Shown here piece after piece: positions 1 through 7,153 of a stretch of DNA of 57,900 bases; the first letter of the stretch is position 1; each line of letters starts with the position of its first letter. The notes below the pieces were generated by a model that was not told the origin of the DNA, searched no databases, and worked only from the letters and a program-made list of their open reading frames with translations. The stretch comes from an uncultured Rhodopila sp. (GTDB taxonomy: Bacteria > Pseudomonadota > Alphaproteobacteria > Acetobacterales > Acetobacteraceae), in NCBI GenBank assembly GCA_903851415.1, contig CAINOE010000169.1, positions 1 to 57,900 on the forward strand, written 5' to 3'. Made by a program: the position numbers and the translations under genes.

Positions 1-679
1 AGTTGCGCACGCCGCGGATGGTCCGGCCGATGATCCATGGACAGGCCTCCGGAAACGCGATCTCCCAGCGCGGCCCGCCATCGAACACCGGCGAGACGAT
101 CGCCGGCGCGAACGGCTTCAGTGTGCCCAGCCCGGCGGCGGCCAGGTCCCGCGCCACGCCGCGCAGGGAAAAGCAGTCGCCGCGGTTCGGCGTCACGCTG
201 ATGTCGATGACCGGATCGTCCAGCCCGGCATATTGCGCGTAGGACACCCCCACCGGCGCGTCGGCGGGCAGTTCGATGATGCCGGAGTGGTCCTCGCCGA
301 GGCCCATCTCCTTGGCCGACAGCAGCATCCCGGCGCTGACCACGCCGCGGATTTCCCCCACCTTCAGAGTCAGGTTCGAACCGGGGATATAGGTACCGGG
401 CGCGGCGAACACCGCCTTCATGCCGCTATGCGCATTCGGCGCGCCGCACACCACCGACACGATCCCGTCCCCCGCATCCACCTTGCAAGCCCGCAGCCGA
501 TCGGCGTTGGGGTGGGGAAGGGCTTCGATGACATGAGCGATGCGGAAGGGGGCCAAAGCGGCGCCGCGATTGCCGACGCCTTCCAGCTCCAGGCCGATGC
601 GGGTCAGGGTGTCGGTGATCTCGGTCAGCGAGGCGTCTGTGTGAAGATGCGTCTTCAGCCAGGACAGGGTGAATTTCAT
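1..679 (-). CDS. pheT: Phenylalanine-tRNA ligase beta subunit, N-terminal part (truncated by window edge)
   Basis: This is the N-terminal ~226 residues of the large subunit of the alpha2beta2 phenylalanyl-tRNA synthetase, which charges tRNA-Phe in the cytoplasm. Translation on the minus strand from the ATG at 679 begins MKFTLSWLKTHL, the usual PheT start. It then shows the EMAP/OB-fold tRNA-binding domain (HPNADRLRACKVD, residues ~55-70, and VVCGAPN, then SAGMLLSAKEMGLGEDH) and the start of the B3/B4 region (DISVTPNRGDCFS). The frame stays open to base 1, so the gene continues outside the window. It starts 3 bases after the pheS stop codon, so the two subunits are surely co-transcribed and probably translationally coupled. 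Confidence 0.95.
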   Translation of the reverse strand, partial: MKFTLSWLKTHLHTDASLTEITDTLTRIGLELEGVGNRGAALAPFRIAHVIEALPHPNADRLRACKVDAGDGIVSVVCGAPNAHSGMKAVFAAPGTYIPGSNLTLKVGEIRGVVSAGMLLSAKEMGLGEDHSGIIELPADAPVGVSYAQYAGLDDPVIDISVTPNRGDCFSLRGVARDLAAAGLGTLKPFAPAIVSPVFDGGPRWEIAFPEACPWIIGRTIRGVRN

Positions 680-682
680 GGC

Positions 683-1753
683 TCAGACTCCCTCGTGCAG
701 CATGGAGGGAGCCAGCGGGTTGAAGCCGTAATGCCGCTGCCAGCGCACGTCCGATTCATAGAACGGCCGCAGATCGGCCATCCCGTGCTTCAGCATGGTG
801 ATGCGCTCGATGCCCATGCCCCAGGCGAAGCCCTGCCACTCGCGCGGGTCGATGCCGCAATTGGCCAGCACGCGCGGATGCACCATGCCGCTGCCCAGGA
901 TCTCCAGCCAGTCGCCGCCGCGGCCGAGTTCGCCGGTCTTGCGGTCCCAGCCGATATCCACCTCCATCGAAGGCTCGGTGAATGGGAAATACGACGAGCG
1001 GAAACGCACCGGCAGGTCGGAGATGGCGAAGAAGGTGCGCAGGAAGTCGATCAGCACGCCCTTCAGGTGGCCGAGCGTCATGCCGCGGTCGATCACCAGC
1101 CCCTCGCACTGGTGGAACATCGGCGAGTGGGTGGCGTCGTGGTCCGCCCGGTAGGTGCGGCCGGTGACGATGACGCGGATCGGCGGCTCCTGCGCCAGCA
1201 TGGTGCGGATTTGCCCGGGCGAGGTGTGCGTGCGCAGCACCGGCGGCGCCTTGCCGTCGCGCGGCGGCAGATAGAAGGTGTCGTGGTCCGCGCGTGCCGG
1301 GTGATGCGCCGGGATGTTCAGCGCGCCGAAGTTGAACCAGTCGCTTTCCACGTCGGGGCCGTCCACCACGGTGCAGCCCATGGCGCCGAAAATGGCGGAG
1401 ACCTCCTCCATGGTGCGGGAGATCGGGTGGATCAGCCCGAGCTCGCGCGGGCGCGGCGGCAGGGTCGGGTCGATCCGCTCCGAGAGCAGGCGGGCATCGA
1501 GCGCGGCCTCCTCCAGTTCCAGCTTGCGGCCGTCGATCGCCGCGTTCAGCGCGTCCTTCAGCCGGTTCAGCGCGGCGCCGCGTTCCTTCTTCTGCTCGGC
1601 CGGGACTTTGCCGAGGTCGCGCAGCATCGCGGTCAGGCTGCCGTTGCGGCCGAGCACGGCGATGCGCACAGCATCCCAGGCGCGCAGATCGGCTGCCTCG
1701 GCCAGGGCGGCATCGGTGGAAATCTTGAGGGCTTCGAGGTCGTCGTTCATCAT
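683..1753 (-). CDS. pheS: Phenylalanine-tRNA ligase alpha subunit
   Basis: Catalytic subunit of cytoplasmic phenylalanyl-tRNA synthetase, which activates Phe with ATP and transfers it to tRNA-Phe. The 356 residues match the family length. The N-terminal ~90 residues form the charged helical hairpin that contacts tRNA. The class II catalytic domain follows, with motif 2 around THSPMFHQCEGLVIDRG (residues ~205-225) and the C-terminal part with VDIGWDRKTGEL, EILGSGMVHPRVL and WGMGIERITMLKHG (motif 3, whose Arg is present). Two in-frame ATGs stand in tandem (1753 and 1750); the second is better spaced from a GGGA upstream. The gene lies directly before pheT in a leftward operon and is preceded by a hairpin that could act as an attenuator. 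Confidence 0.97.
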   Translation of the reverse strand: MMNDDLEALKISTDAALAEAADLRAWDAVRIAVLGRNGSLTAMLRDLGKVPAEQKKERGAALNRLKDALNAAIDGRKLELEEAALDARLLSERIDPTLPPRPRELGLIHPISRTMEEVSAIFGAMGCTVVDGPDVESDWFNFGALNIPAHHPARADHDTFYLPPRDGKAPPVLRTHTSPGQIRTMLAQEPPIRVIVTGRTYRADHDATHSPMFHQCEGLVIDRGMTLGHLKGVLIDFLRTFFAISDLPVRFRSSYFPFTEPSMEVDIGWDRKTGELGRGGDWLEILGSGMVHPRVLANCGIDPREWQGFAWGMGIERITMLKHGMADLRPFYESDVRWQRHYGFNPLAPSMLHEGV

Positions 1754-1772
1754 TCGGTCCCGCGTGCGGAAA

Positions 1773-1795
1773 GGGCCGCCCTGTTCAGGCGGCCC
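1773..1795 (-). promoter_or_regulatory. GC-rich hairpin in pheS leader (possible attenuator or terminator)
   Basis: A perfect 8-bp inverted repeat (GGGCCGCC / GGCGGCCC, 7-nt loop) lies about 20 bases upstream of the pheS start. Read on the coding (minus) strand the stem is followed by TTTCC, a short U-run like an intrinsic terminator. Attenuation of pheST is known in other bacteria, but I found no phenylalanine-rich leader peptide upstream, so a simple terminator of upstream transcription, or chance, remains possible. Confidence 0.35.
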
Positions 1796-2085
1796 GAATT
1801 GGTCGTTGTCGGCGTCTTGCTTTCGCGCAGCTACATGCAGCGATCCGCGAAAAGGGCTTCAGCGGATGGAGCATGCCGCCTCATTGCCGCTCTGTTCTTC
1901 CTTCGGGTGGAACTTCCACGATTGCATCCTTGCCGGCGGTGCGCGGCGGTTCGGGAGGCCGCGCACGGCGTGGCGCATTGAGGGACTGCGGCGGCGGCGG
2001 CCGATAGGCGGTCGGAGGCGGATTGACACCCCCCTTCTTCGGAAAGCCCTCGCTCAGCGCACATCGCTTTCTGGCCATGATGCAG
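1796..2085. other. Gene-free spacer between the DUF6338-like gene and pheS
   Basis: Apart from the hairpin at its pheS end, I see no convincing gene here. The short frames present are low-complexity Arg/Ala/Pro-rich readings of GC-rich DNA, without a Shine-Dalgarno sequence or a recognisable domain. It probably holds the pheST promoter and leader. Confidence 0.5.
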
Positions 2086-2757
2086 CTACCGATCCCCTCG
2101 GGAATAACCGACCGATCTCGGATTAACGCCAAACTCCAGCACGAGGTCGTCCCTTTTGAACGCCAGACAGAGGATCGGAATCTCGCCGACTTTTTCGGCT
2201 GTATCTAGACTGAAAACCTGCACAAGCTCCAGGACCATTTCCCGGTCCTTTTTGCCGGCCGAGAAGCTGCGGACATATCGCTGGTAGATATGCCCGCGTT
2301 CCTTATGCCTGACGGTAACCCAGTTATCCGTGTCGTACGAACTGAGAAGCAAACTCCATACGTCCGCATCGCTGAAACGCCGGGTGATCCGGATCAGCCG
2401 GCAGAACCGGATGAGCAGGCGGTGATTGCTGTTGAGTGTTACCATCAGGCCCAGAACGATGCCGATGGCGCTGGCGATGCCAATCGGCGCGGGCCTGACA
2501 GCGGATTTCTCTGTGGCCGACGGGTTGAGAAGCGCGATGTCGTCAAGGGTGACGCCGAGGCGGCCGGTCATGCCCGGGTGCAAAGCGTTGGCTGCAGCCA
2601 GCACCACGTGGCTGGTGACGCCATACATAAAAATCTGCAGGAAAATCGTTGTGCTATCCCGGGTCCGCTCGCTCGCGAGGCTTGCCGCCACGCCATAGCA
2701 AAGGATACCCGGGATAAAGATCAGGACCAGCGCCAGGACCGCCGTGTTTATCGGCAC
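2086..2757 (-). CDS. DUF6338-like membrane-anchored protein of unknown function
   Basis: A 223-residue protein with one N-terminal hydrophobic helix (residues ~5-27, containing FIPGILCYGVAA), a second hydrophobic stretch near residues 90-112, and a C-terminal soluble beta-rich part (NWVTVRHKERGHIYQRYVRS, then VLELVQVF and LCLAFKRDDLVLEFGV). This layout resembles my memory of the DUF6338 family: N-terminal membrane helices, then a WV-x-V plus G-x-x-Y segment. The match is from memory, not a search. The start is a GTG, with AAAGG about nine bases upstream. It begins 21 bases after rplT on the same strand, so it sits inside the ribosomal-protein/pheST transcription unit, which is not a standard position. 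Its role is unknown. Confidence 0.6.
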   Translation of the reverse strand: MPINTAVLALVLIFIPGILCYGVAASLASERTRDSTTIFLQIFMYGVTSHVVLAAANALHPGMTGRLGVTLDDIALLNPSATEKSAVRPAPIGIASAIGIVLGLMVTLNSNHRLLIRFCRLIRITRRFSDADVWSLLLSSYDTDNWVTVRHKERGHIYQRYVRSFSAGKKDREMVLELVQVFSLDTAEKVGEIPILCLAFKRDDLVLEFGVNPRSVGYSRGDR

Positions 2758-2778
2758 GGCGTTCGGCCTTTGAGCCAG

Positions 2779-3135
2779 CTACGCCAGGGCGGCCTGAACC
2801 TTCTGCACGATGCCCGCAAACGACTCCGCATCATCATAGGCGATGGCGGCGAGGACCTTGCGGTCCAGCTCGATCCCGGCCTTGTTCAGCCCGTGGATGA
2901 ACTGCGAGTAGGTCAGGCCGTGCTCGCGCACCGCGGCGTTGATCCGCTGGATCCACAGGCCGCGGAACTCGCGCTTCTTAACGCGGCGGTCGCGGTAGGC
3001 ATATTGCAGCGACTTTTCCAGACGCTCCCGCGCAATGCGGTAGTTCGTCGAGGATCGGCCGACAAAGCCCTTGGACTGCTCGAGGACCTTCTTGTGGCGG
3101 GCGTGGGTGGTGGTGCCCCGCTTGACGCGTGCCAT
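2779..3135 (-). CDS. rplT: 50S ribosomal protein L20
   Basis: L20 is an early-assembly protein of the large ribosomal subunit and binds 23S rRNA. The 118-residue protein has the family length and sequence throughout: basic N-terminal extension MARVKRGTTTHARHKKVL, then YAYRDRRVKKREFRGLWIQR (residues ~46-65) and the globular C-terminal domain with YSQFIHGLNKAGIELDRKVL. It follows rpmI by 12 bases on the same strand. In many bacteria infC precedes this pair; no infC is present upstream within this window. Confidence 0.98.
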   Translation of the reverse strand: MARVKRGTTTHARHKKVLEQSKGFVGRSSTNYRIARERLEKSLQYAYRDRRVKKREFRGLWIQRINAAVREHGLTYSQFIHGLNKAGIELDRKVLAAIAYDDAESFAGIVQKVQAALA

Positions 3136-3147
3136 GCTGTGTCTCCC

Positions 3148-3351
3148 TTACGCTATGCCGTAGGGGGCCCACTGCTTGACGGTAATGCCGTCAGCATGGG
3201 TCAGCGTCTGGCTGCCGCGGTTGGTGCGCTTCATCTTCTGCGAGCGGTTGATCAGGCCGTGGCGCTTGTTGCCGGGTCCGGCGAGCACCTTGCCGGTCGC
3301 GGTGATCTTGAACCGCTTCTTGACCGACGACTTGGTCTTCATTTTGGGCAT
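3148..3351 (-). CDS. rpmI: 50S ribosomal protein L35
   Basis: Small basic large-subunit ribosomal protein of 67 residues. It starts MPKMKTKSSVKKRFKITATG, the L35 signature, and continues with LINRSQKMKRTNRG. The frame is open further upstream, but the start at 3351 is fixed by the universally conserved N-terminus and by GGAGACC-like sequence just upstream on the coding strand. It is the first gene of the rpmI-rplT operon; the 238-bp gap upstream holds a 13-bp tandem repeat that may lie in its promoter or leader. Confidence 0.97.
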   Translation of the reverse strand: MPKMKTKSSVKKRFKITATGKVLAGPGNKRHGLINRSQKMKRTNRGSQTLTHADGITVKQWAPYGIA

Positions 3352-3510
3352 TTTGGTCTCCTTCATATGGCGCCTGCCCACCCGCGCCGGGTGATGAACG
3401 GCAAGCCGTCGCGGCCGGGCATGCCCTTCCAGGCCCGGTCTCGCTGACAGGGGCGGGGGTATAGCGGCGGTGCCGCCGACAGGCAAGCGTGTTCGGCACC
3501 CGGGGCCCAA

Positions 3511-3562
3511 GGGACCATAGTAAGGGACCATGGAAAGCGACCATGGAAAGGGACCCTAAAAA
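3511..3562. repeat. Four imperfect 13-bp tandem repeats
   Basis: Four head-to-tail units are visible: GGGACCATAGTAA, GGGACCATGGAAA, GCGACCATGGAAA and GGGACCCTAAAAA (3511-3523, 3524-3536, 3537-3549, 3550-3562). They lie in the gap between the end of trmO and the start of rpmI, both transcribed leftward. Repeated protein-binding sites or a slippage-generated microsatellite are both possible. Confidence 0.75.
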
Positions 3563-3589
3563 AGTACCGTTGTCATCCGGCGGTCCGGT

Positions 3590-4036
3590 TCACCCGGCGG
3601 CCGCCGGCTTGATGTCGATGAGCGGCGTGCCGTCCATGCAATCGAGGCCGCGGACGGTAACCGTGGTTCCCGCAACGGCGACAAGATCGACGACGGACGA
3701 TGCGACCGGGTTTGGCCGGACGGGAGACCGCAGGGCGAACGTCCCGGTCGTCCGGCCGGAGTGGCGTGGGGTCTGCAGCACGAGGTCGCGGCGCGATAGG
3801 TGCATCCAATAGAGGATCTGCAACCTTTCATGCTCCGACAGGCCTTGCAGGGCGGCCGACCAGCGCGGGTCAACCTCGATCCGGCACTCCGGCCCTGACG
3901 GGTCGCCCGTCCGCGGGCAGCTTTCGCGTGTGGGCCATGGCGTGCGGATGTATCCGATAAAATAGACCATCTCATCGCCGTGGCCGGGCAGCGATACGGA
4001 GGCTTCGCCCGGGCGGATCGGATCATCGTCCTTCAT
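3590..4036 (-). CDS. trmO: tRNA (N6-threonylcarbamoyladenosine(37)-N6)-methyltransferase TrmO (TsaA-like)
   Basis: TrmO methylates t6A37 to m6t6A in ANN-decoding tRNAs using SAM. The 148 residues cover the family's beta-barrel domain: YFIGYIRTPWPTRESCPRTG (residues ~24-43), the central ILYWMHLSRRDLVLQ, and the conserved SAM-site segment TTGTFALRSPVRPNPVASSV followed by GLDCMDGTPLIDIKP. The C-terminal extension of longer homologues (E. coli YaeB type) is absent, as in many alphaproteobacterial TsaA proteins. The frame is open far upstream, but that part is low complexity; homology begins right after the ATG at 4036. It is transcribed divergently from the marR gene across a long spacer with a perfect palindrome. 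Confidence 0.88.
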   Translation of the reverse strand: MKDDDPIRPGEASVSLPGHGDEMVYFIGYIRTPWPTRESCPRTGDPSGPECRIEVDPRWSAALQGLSEHERLQILYWMHLSRRDLVLQTPRHSGRTTGTFALRSPVRPNPVASSVVDLVAVAGTTVTVRGLDCMDGTPLIDIKPAAAG

Positions 4037-4658
4037 GCTGTGCAATCTCCTCATCCGGCCAGGACAGGTGGCGGTTTCGCGGTGGCGCTGCTGCTTTAGC
4101 AGCGCACGCCTCGTCTGCCAGTCCGCAAGCCGATTGCATCTCGCGATGCGGCGCGGTTTCGGCGGCCGATGCGCCGCGAGCCGGCCGGAGCCTCCGATCG
4201 CCAGGATGGTATCCGGATCGGGCATTCGCCTGCGCGGCAAGACAAAAGTCCGCCGGTCGCCGCGGTCCGATGCACGCCCGACAATGAATACTGTGTCTGA
4301 AAGGTTGTTGTTATAACAACAAAATATTCGTTGCTGGCGGATCGCCGCCCGGGGCTCCAAACGGGCGGTCAGTCCATTGTTTTTGGCAGGCATTGTTATC
4401 ATTTCACCCGGATCGCACAATCGCATTGTTCGAAGTTCCCGGTTTCGTCTGGAACCGGCTCCGGGCACGGCCGCTGCCGTCACGCAGACGGCCGGCAACG
4501 ATCCGTAACCGCACGGGCTCCGGCCGCCGGCGGTCCGCTGGCCCCGAGTCGCTTCACCGGCAGGAACGCCCCGAAATAATGTGTATTTCGCGGCCCGGGC
4601 CGGTTGTTGAATCACGATTTCTAATGCATAATGGTACCACTATCCAAGGTGGTTTCAA
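4037..4658. other. 622-bp gene-free spacer between trmO and marR
   Basis: No convincing gene. The middle is relatively AT-rich (4290-4440), unlike the flanks, and contains the 18-bp palindrome listed separately. The right half (4430-4560) is GC-rich with several short complementary blocks that could fold, but I could not match it to a known riboswitch. It must hold the divergent promoters of trmO and the MarR regulator. Confidence 0.5.
4305..4322. promoter_or_regulatory. Perfect 18-bp palindrome, candidate operator
   Basis: TTGTTGTTATAACAACAA is its own reverse complement over all 18 bases. It lies in the AT-rich centre of the spacer between trmO and the MarR-family gene. MarR regulators commonly bind AT-rich palindromes of about this length, often near their own gene, so autoregulation is a reasonable inference. 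It lies about 335 bp from the marR start and 270 bp from trmO, farther than usual. Confidence 0.5.
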
Positions 4659-5162
4659 GTGAAAGAACCAATACAACAAGAGGCCGGCGAAGGCGGAGAA
4701 GAATTCCGGCTCGAGGAGTTCTTGCCTTTCCGGCTCGCGGTGGCGTCCGAAGGCGTGTCGCGGGTTCTGGCCCGCCAATATCTTGGACAATCGGGACTCG
4801 GGATGCCGGAATGGCGGTTGCTGGCCGCGGTGGGACGATTCAGCGTCCTGTCGCCAACCGCCGCCGGTGAGCGGACGTCGATGGACAAGGTCAAGGTCAG
4901 CCGCGCCGCCGCAAGCCTCGTCGCCCGCGGATTGCTGCGCCAGTCGCAGGATCCGGACGACGGCCGCGGCCGCCTGCTGCGCCTGACGCGCAAGGGGGCC
5001 GGCGTCTATGCCGGGATCAAGCCGATGGCCGAGGAGGTCGAAACCGCCCTGGCCGCCGGCCTCAGCCGGACCGAATGGAATGCATTGCACAAAGCATTGG
5101 CCAAGCTTGTGGATCACACCCAGGCGATGCTGACCGGCGGGTCCGATCGCCTGGCCGGATAG
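4659..5162 (+). CDS. MarR-family transcriptional regulator
   Basis: A 167-residue winged-helix DNA-binding protein. An N-terminal helix (residues ~18-45, EEFLPFRLAVASEGVSRVLA) for dimerisation is followed by the winged HTH: PEWRLLAAVG, then MDKVKVSRAAASLVARGLL as recognition region, the wing with DPDDGRGRLLRLTRKG (the D-x-R-G wing motif), and a C-terminal dimerisation helix. Ligand and targets are unknown. The start is a GTG at 4659. The palindrome about 335 bp upstream is a candidate operator. The gene is followed after 200 bp by the RraA-like gene on the same strand, a possible target. Confidence 0.9.
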   Translation: MKEPIQQEAGEGGEEFRLEEFLPFRLAVASEGVSRVLARQYLGQSGLGMPEWRLLAAVGRFSVLSPTAAGERTSMDKVKVSRAAASLVARGLLRQSQDPDDGRGRLLRLTRKGAGVYAGIKPMAEEVETALAAGLSRTEWNALHKALAKLVDHTQAMLTGGSDRLAG

Positions 5163-5364
5163 CGCCTGCCGCCGGCTGGCGTCCCGGACATCGTCCGTCA
5201 CGCAAGATAGCCGGTCCCGTAAGGGGATATTTGCGCTGTGCCCGGCCACGCATAACCGCGGGGCATCCACCATGCGAACCGAGCCGGCAAGCCAGGCCGG
5301 ACCTTGCGCCCGTTCCTCAATGGCGATTCAATACCCGGCCACAGTCCGGAACACGGAGCGCCGC

Positions 5365-6069
5365 ATGACTATCGACCCCGCCACGCTTGCCGCGCTATCA
5401 GGCGTTTCAACCGCAACGGTCACCACCGTGCTGCTGAAGAAGGGCCTCCGCAACGTCTGGATGCGCGGCGCCAAACCCCTGCGGGCGGGCCAGCCGCGGC
5501 TGATCGGGCGGGCGTTCACGCTGCGGTTCGTCCCCGCGCGGGAGGATCTGGCGACCCCGGAGTCCTGGTCGTCGCCCATATCGACCCGTGCCGCGATCGA
5601 GGCGATGCCGGAGGGCTGCATCGCCGTGGCGGACGCCATGGGTGTCACCGATGCCGGCATTTTCGGCGACATCCTGTGCGCGCGGATGGCGAAGAAGGGC
5701 GTCGCGGGCCTGGTCACCGACGGCGCCGTACGCGACATCGCCGGGGTCCTGGGCACCGGTCTGCCGGTCTGGTGCCGCGGCGCCGCCGCCCCGCCATCCG
5801 TCGCCGGCCTGACCTTCGTCAACTGGCAGGATCCCATCGGCTGCGGCGGAGTCGCGGTGTTCCCGGACGATGTGATCATGCTCGATGACGACGGCGCCGT
5901 GGTGATCCCGCAGAAGCTTGTCGCCGAAATCTCCGGCATCGCGGCCGAACAGGAACGCCTGGAGGACTGGATCATGCGACGTGTGAACGACGGGGCCTCG
6001 CTTCCCGGCCTGTATCCCCCCAACGCCGAGAACCGGGCCCTGTATGAGGCGGCGGTGAAGGCGCGATGA
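5365..6069 (+). CDS. RraA-like / HMG-aldolase-family protein
   Basis: A 234-residue member of the RraA/MenG-like fold family, which includes regulators of RNase E and class II 4-hydroxy-4-methyl-2-oxoglutarate/oxaloacetate aldolases. The Arg-Asp active-site signature is present in AGLVTDGAVRDIAG (residues ~115-128), preceded by the glycine-rich MGVTDAGIFGDILCARMA segment. The frame is open upstream, but the start at 5365 (MTIDPATLAAL) has a GGAG seven bases before it and matches the family N-terminus. The stop overlaps the next gene's start by four bases (ATGA), so the pair is translationally coupled. Aldolase versus regulator cannot be decided from sequence; the retained Arg/Asp pair favours an enzyme. 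Confidence 0.85.
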   Translation: MTIDPATLAALSGVSTATVTTVLLKKGLRNVWMRGAKPLRAGQPRLIGRAFTLRFVPAREDLATPESWSSPISTRAAIEAMPEGCIAVADAMGVTDAGIFGDILCARMAKKGVAGLVTDGAVRDIAGVLGTGLPVWCRGAAAPPSVAGLTFVNWQDPIGCGGVAVFPDDVIMLDDDGAVVIPQKLVAEISGIAAEQERLEDWIMRRVNDGASLPGLYPPNAENRALYEAAVKAR

Positions 6070-7034
6070 CCGCCGCCGCCGCTGTCAGGGCGGTTCGGGA
6101 TTGGCTCGCGCCGGTGGCGCGGCGGTGGGGACTCGCGCCGGTGGCGCGGCGGTGGGGACTCGCGCCGGTGGCGCGTCGGCGGTCAACGCCGGAGGCCGCC
6201 GCGGCTGCCGATCGGACGGCATTGCTGCGCTCCATGCTGCCCCTGCCCGGGCACGGCCTGGAGATCGGCCCCGGCTACAACCCGCTGCTGCCGAAAGCCG
6301 AGGGCTTCGACGTCGAAACCGCAGATTATACCGATGCCGCCGGGCTGCGCATGAAGTATCGCGACAACCCGCACGTAGACCCGGGCCGCATCGAGGACGT
6401 CGACCACGTTCTGGAGAACGGGCGGAGCCTCGCCGAGGCGGTGGGACGGCCGGGCACTTTCGGCTACATCGTCGCCTCGCACGTCATCGAGCATGCGCCG
6501 GACATGCTCGGGTTCCTGTTGTCCTGCGAGACACTGCTGGCGCCGGGCGGCGTGCTGCTGCTGGCCGTGCCGGACAAGCGGCACTGCTTCGATGTGCTGC
6601 AGCCGCTGACTGGCACTGGCGCGGTCCTGCAGGCTCATCTCGACGGACGGACGCGGCCGTCGCCGGGCGCCGTGTTCGACGACATCGCCTATAACGCCGT
6701 GCGCGGCGGCGCCATCGTCTGGGCGCCCGCGGATGGTGCGCCGCTGGCGTTCTTCGCTTCGCTGGAGGCGGCCGCGGCGGCTTATCAGTCGGCGCAACGT
6801 CTGCCCGACTATGTGGACGTGCATGTTCAGCGCTTCGTGCCGTCAAGCTTTCGGCTGATCATGCGGGACCTGCACGATATCGGCGCGATCGGGCTGCGGG
6901 AGGCGCTCTTCCGCGACAGCGTGGGCAACGAGTTCTACATGACGCTGGCGGCGTCCGCCGCAGGATGTCCGGTGGATCGGCTGACCCTCGCCAAGCGGGC
7001 AATGGCGGAGCAGGCTTCAATCCTGATTGGGTAA
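6066..7034 (+). CDS. Class I SAM-dependent methyltransferase
   Basis: A 322-residue protein with a Rossmann-type methyltransferase core. Motif I is GLEIGPGYNPLLPK (residues ~64-77), followed by the acidic-loop region FDVETADYTDA and the motif-IV-like YIVASHVIEHAPDML (residues ~139-153), then LLAPGGVLLLAVPDKRH. The His-Val-Ile-Glu-His pattern is common in methyltransferases of glycan and O-antigen loci. The N-terminus carries a Leu-Ala-Pro-Val-Ala-Arg-Arg repeat, encoded by a DNA tandem repeat and preceding the domain. Its start overlaps the RraA-like gene by four bases. It converges on two glycosyltransferases, which suggests modification of a surface sugar; the substrate is unknown. Confidence 0.85.
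   Translation: MTAAAAVRAVRDWLAPVARRWGLAPVARRWGLAPVARRRSTPEAAAAADRTALLRSMLPLPGHGLEIGPGYNPLLPKAEGFDVETADYTDAAGLRMKYRDNPHVDPGRIEDVDHVLENGRSLAEAVGRPGTFGYIVASHVIEHAPDMLGFLLSCETLLAPGGVLLLAVPDKRHCFDVLQPLTGTGAVLQAHLDGRTRPSPGAVFDDIAYNAVRGGAIVWAPADGAPLAFFASLEAAAAAYQSAQRLPDYVDVHVQRFVPSSFRLIMRDLHDIGAIGLREALFRDSVGNEFYMTLAASAAGCPVDRLTLAKRAMAEQASILIG
6105..6182 (+). repeat. 27-bp tandem repeat (2.9 copies) inside the methyltransferase gene
   Basis: Two identical 27-bp units (6105-6131 and 6132-6158, each starting CTCGCGCCGGTGGCGCGGCG) are followed by a third 24-bp copy with changes (6159-6182). The unit is a multiple of three and encodes nine residues, LAPVARRWG. Copy-number change would lengthen or shorten the N-terminal tail without a frameshift. 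Confidence 0.95.
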
Positions 7035-7060
7035 GCGGCCAGCTCTGTCCCCTTCTGCTG

Positions 7061-7135
7061 TCCTGGCCCGGCCTGTCCGGGCCACCTTCAGCGGCACGCG
7101 GTGGACCAGTCGGCCCGGACGAGCCCGCCCCTGAC
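7061..7135. repeat. Degenerate copy of dispersed inverted repeat
   Basis: TCCTGGCCCGGCCTGTCCGG at the left and a diverged complementary arm (CGGCCCGGACGAGCCCGCCC) at the right resemble the better copies at 12355, 19331 and 28128. It lies between the convergent methyltransferase and glycosyltransferase genes and could serve as a bidirectional terminator. Confidence 0.55.
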
Positions 7136-7153
7136 TGTTATGGCGTCCCAACA

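Noticed and set aside
1831..1900. Leader peptide for pheST attenuation
   Set aside because: The short frames upstream of the hairpin contain only one phenylalanine codon and no run of them.
233..1981. Long plus-strand open frame (582 codons) across pheT and pheS
   Set aside because: It is antisense to pheT and pheS, rich in Arg/His/Gln/Ala with no domain; a typical shadow frame of high-GC codon bias.
3511..3562. CRISPR array
   Set aside because: Units are 13 bp, directly adjacent with no spacers, and only four; the intergenic inverted repeats elsewhere also lack the regular repeat-spacer pattern, and no cas gene is present.
4430..4560. Possible cobalamin or molybdenum-cofactor riboswitch in the trmO-marR spacer
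   Set aside because: GC-rich complementary blocks are present, but I could not find the conserved core sequences of either class on either strand.
3590..4615. Full 341-codon frame as a long TrmO variant
   Set aside because: Homology to TrmO begins only after the internal ATG at 4036; the upstream 193 codons are non-homologous and cross the AT-rich palindrome.
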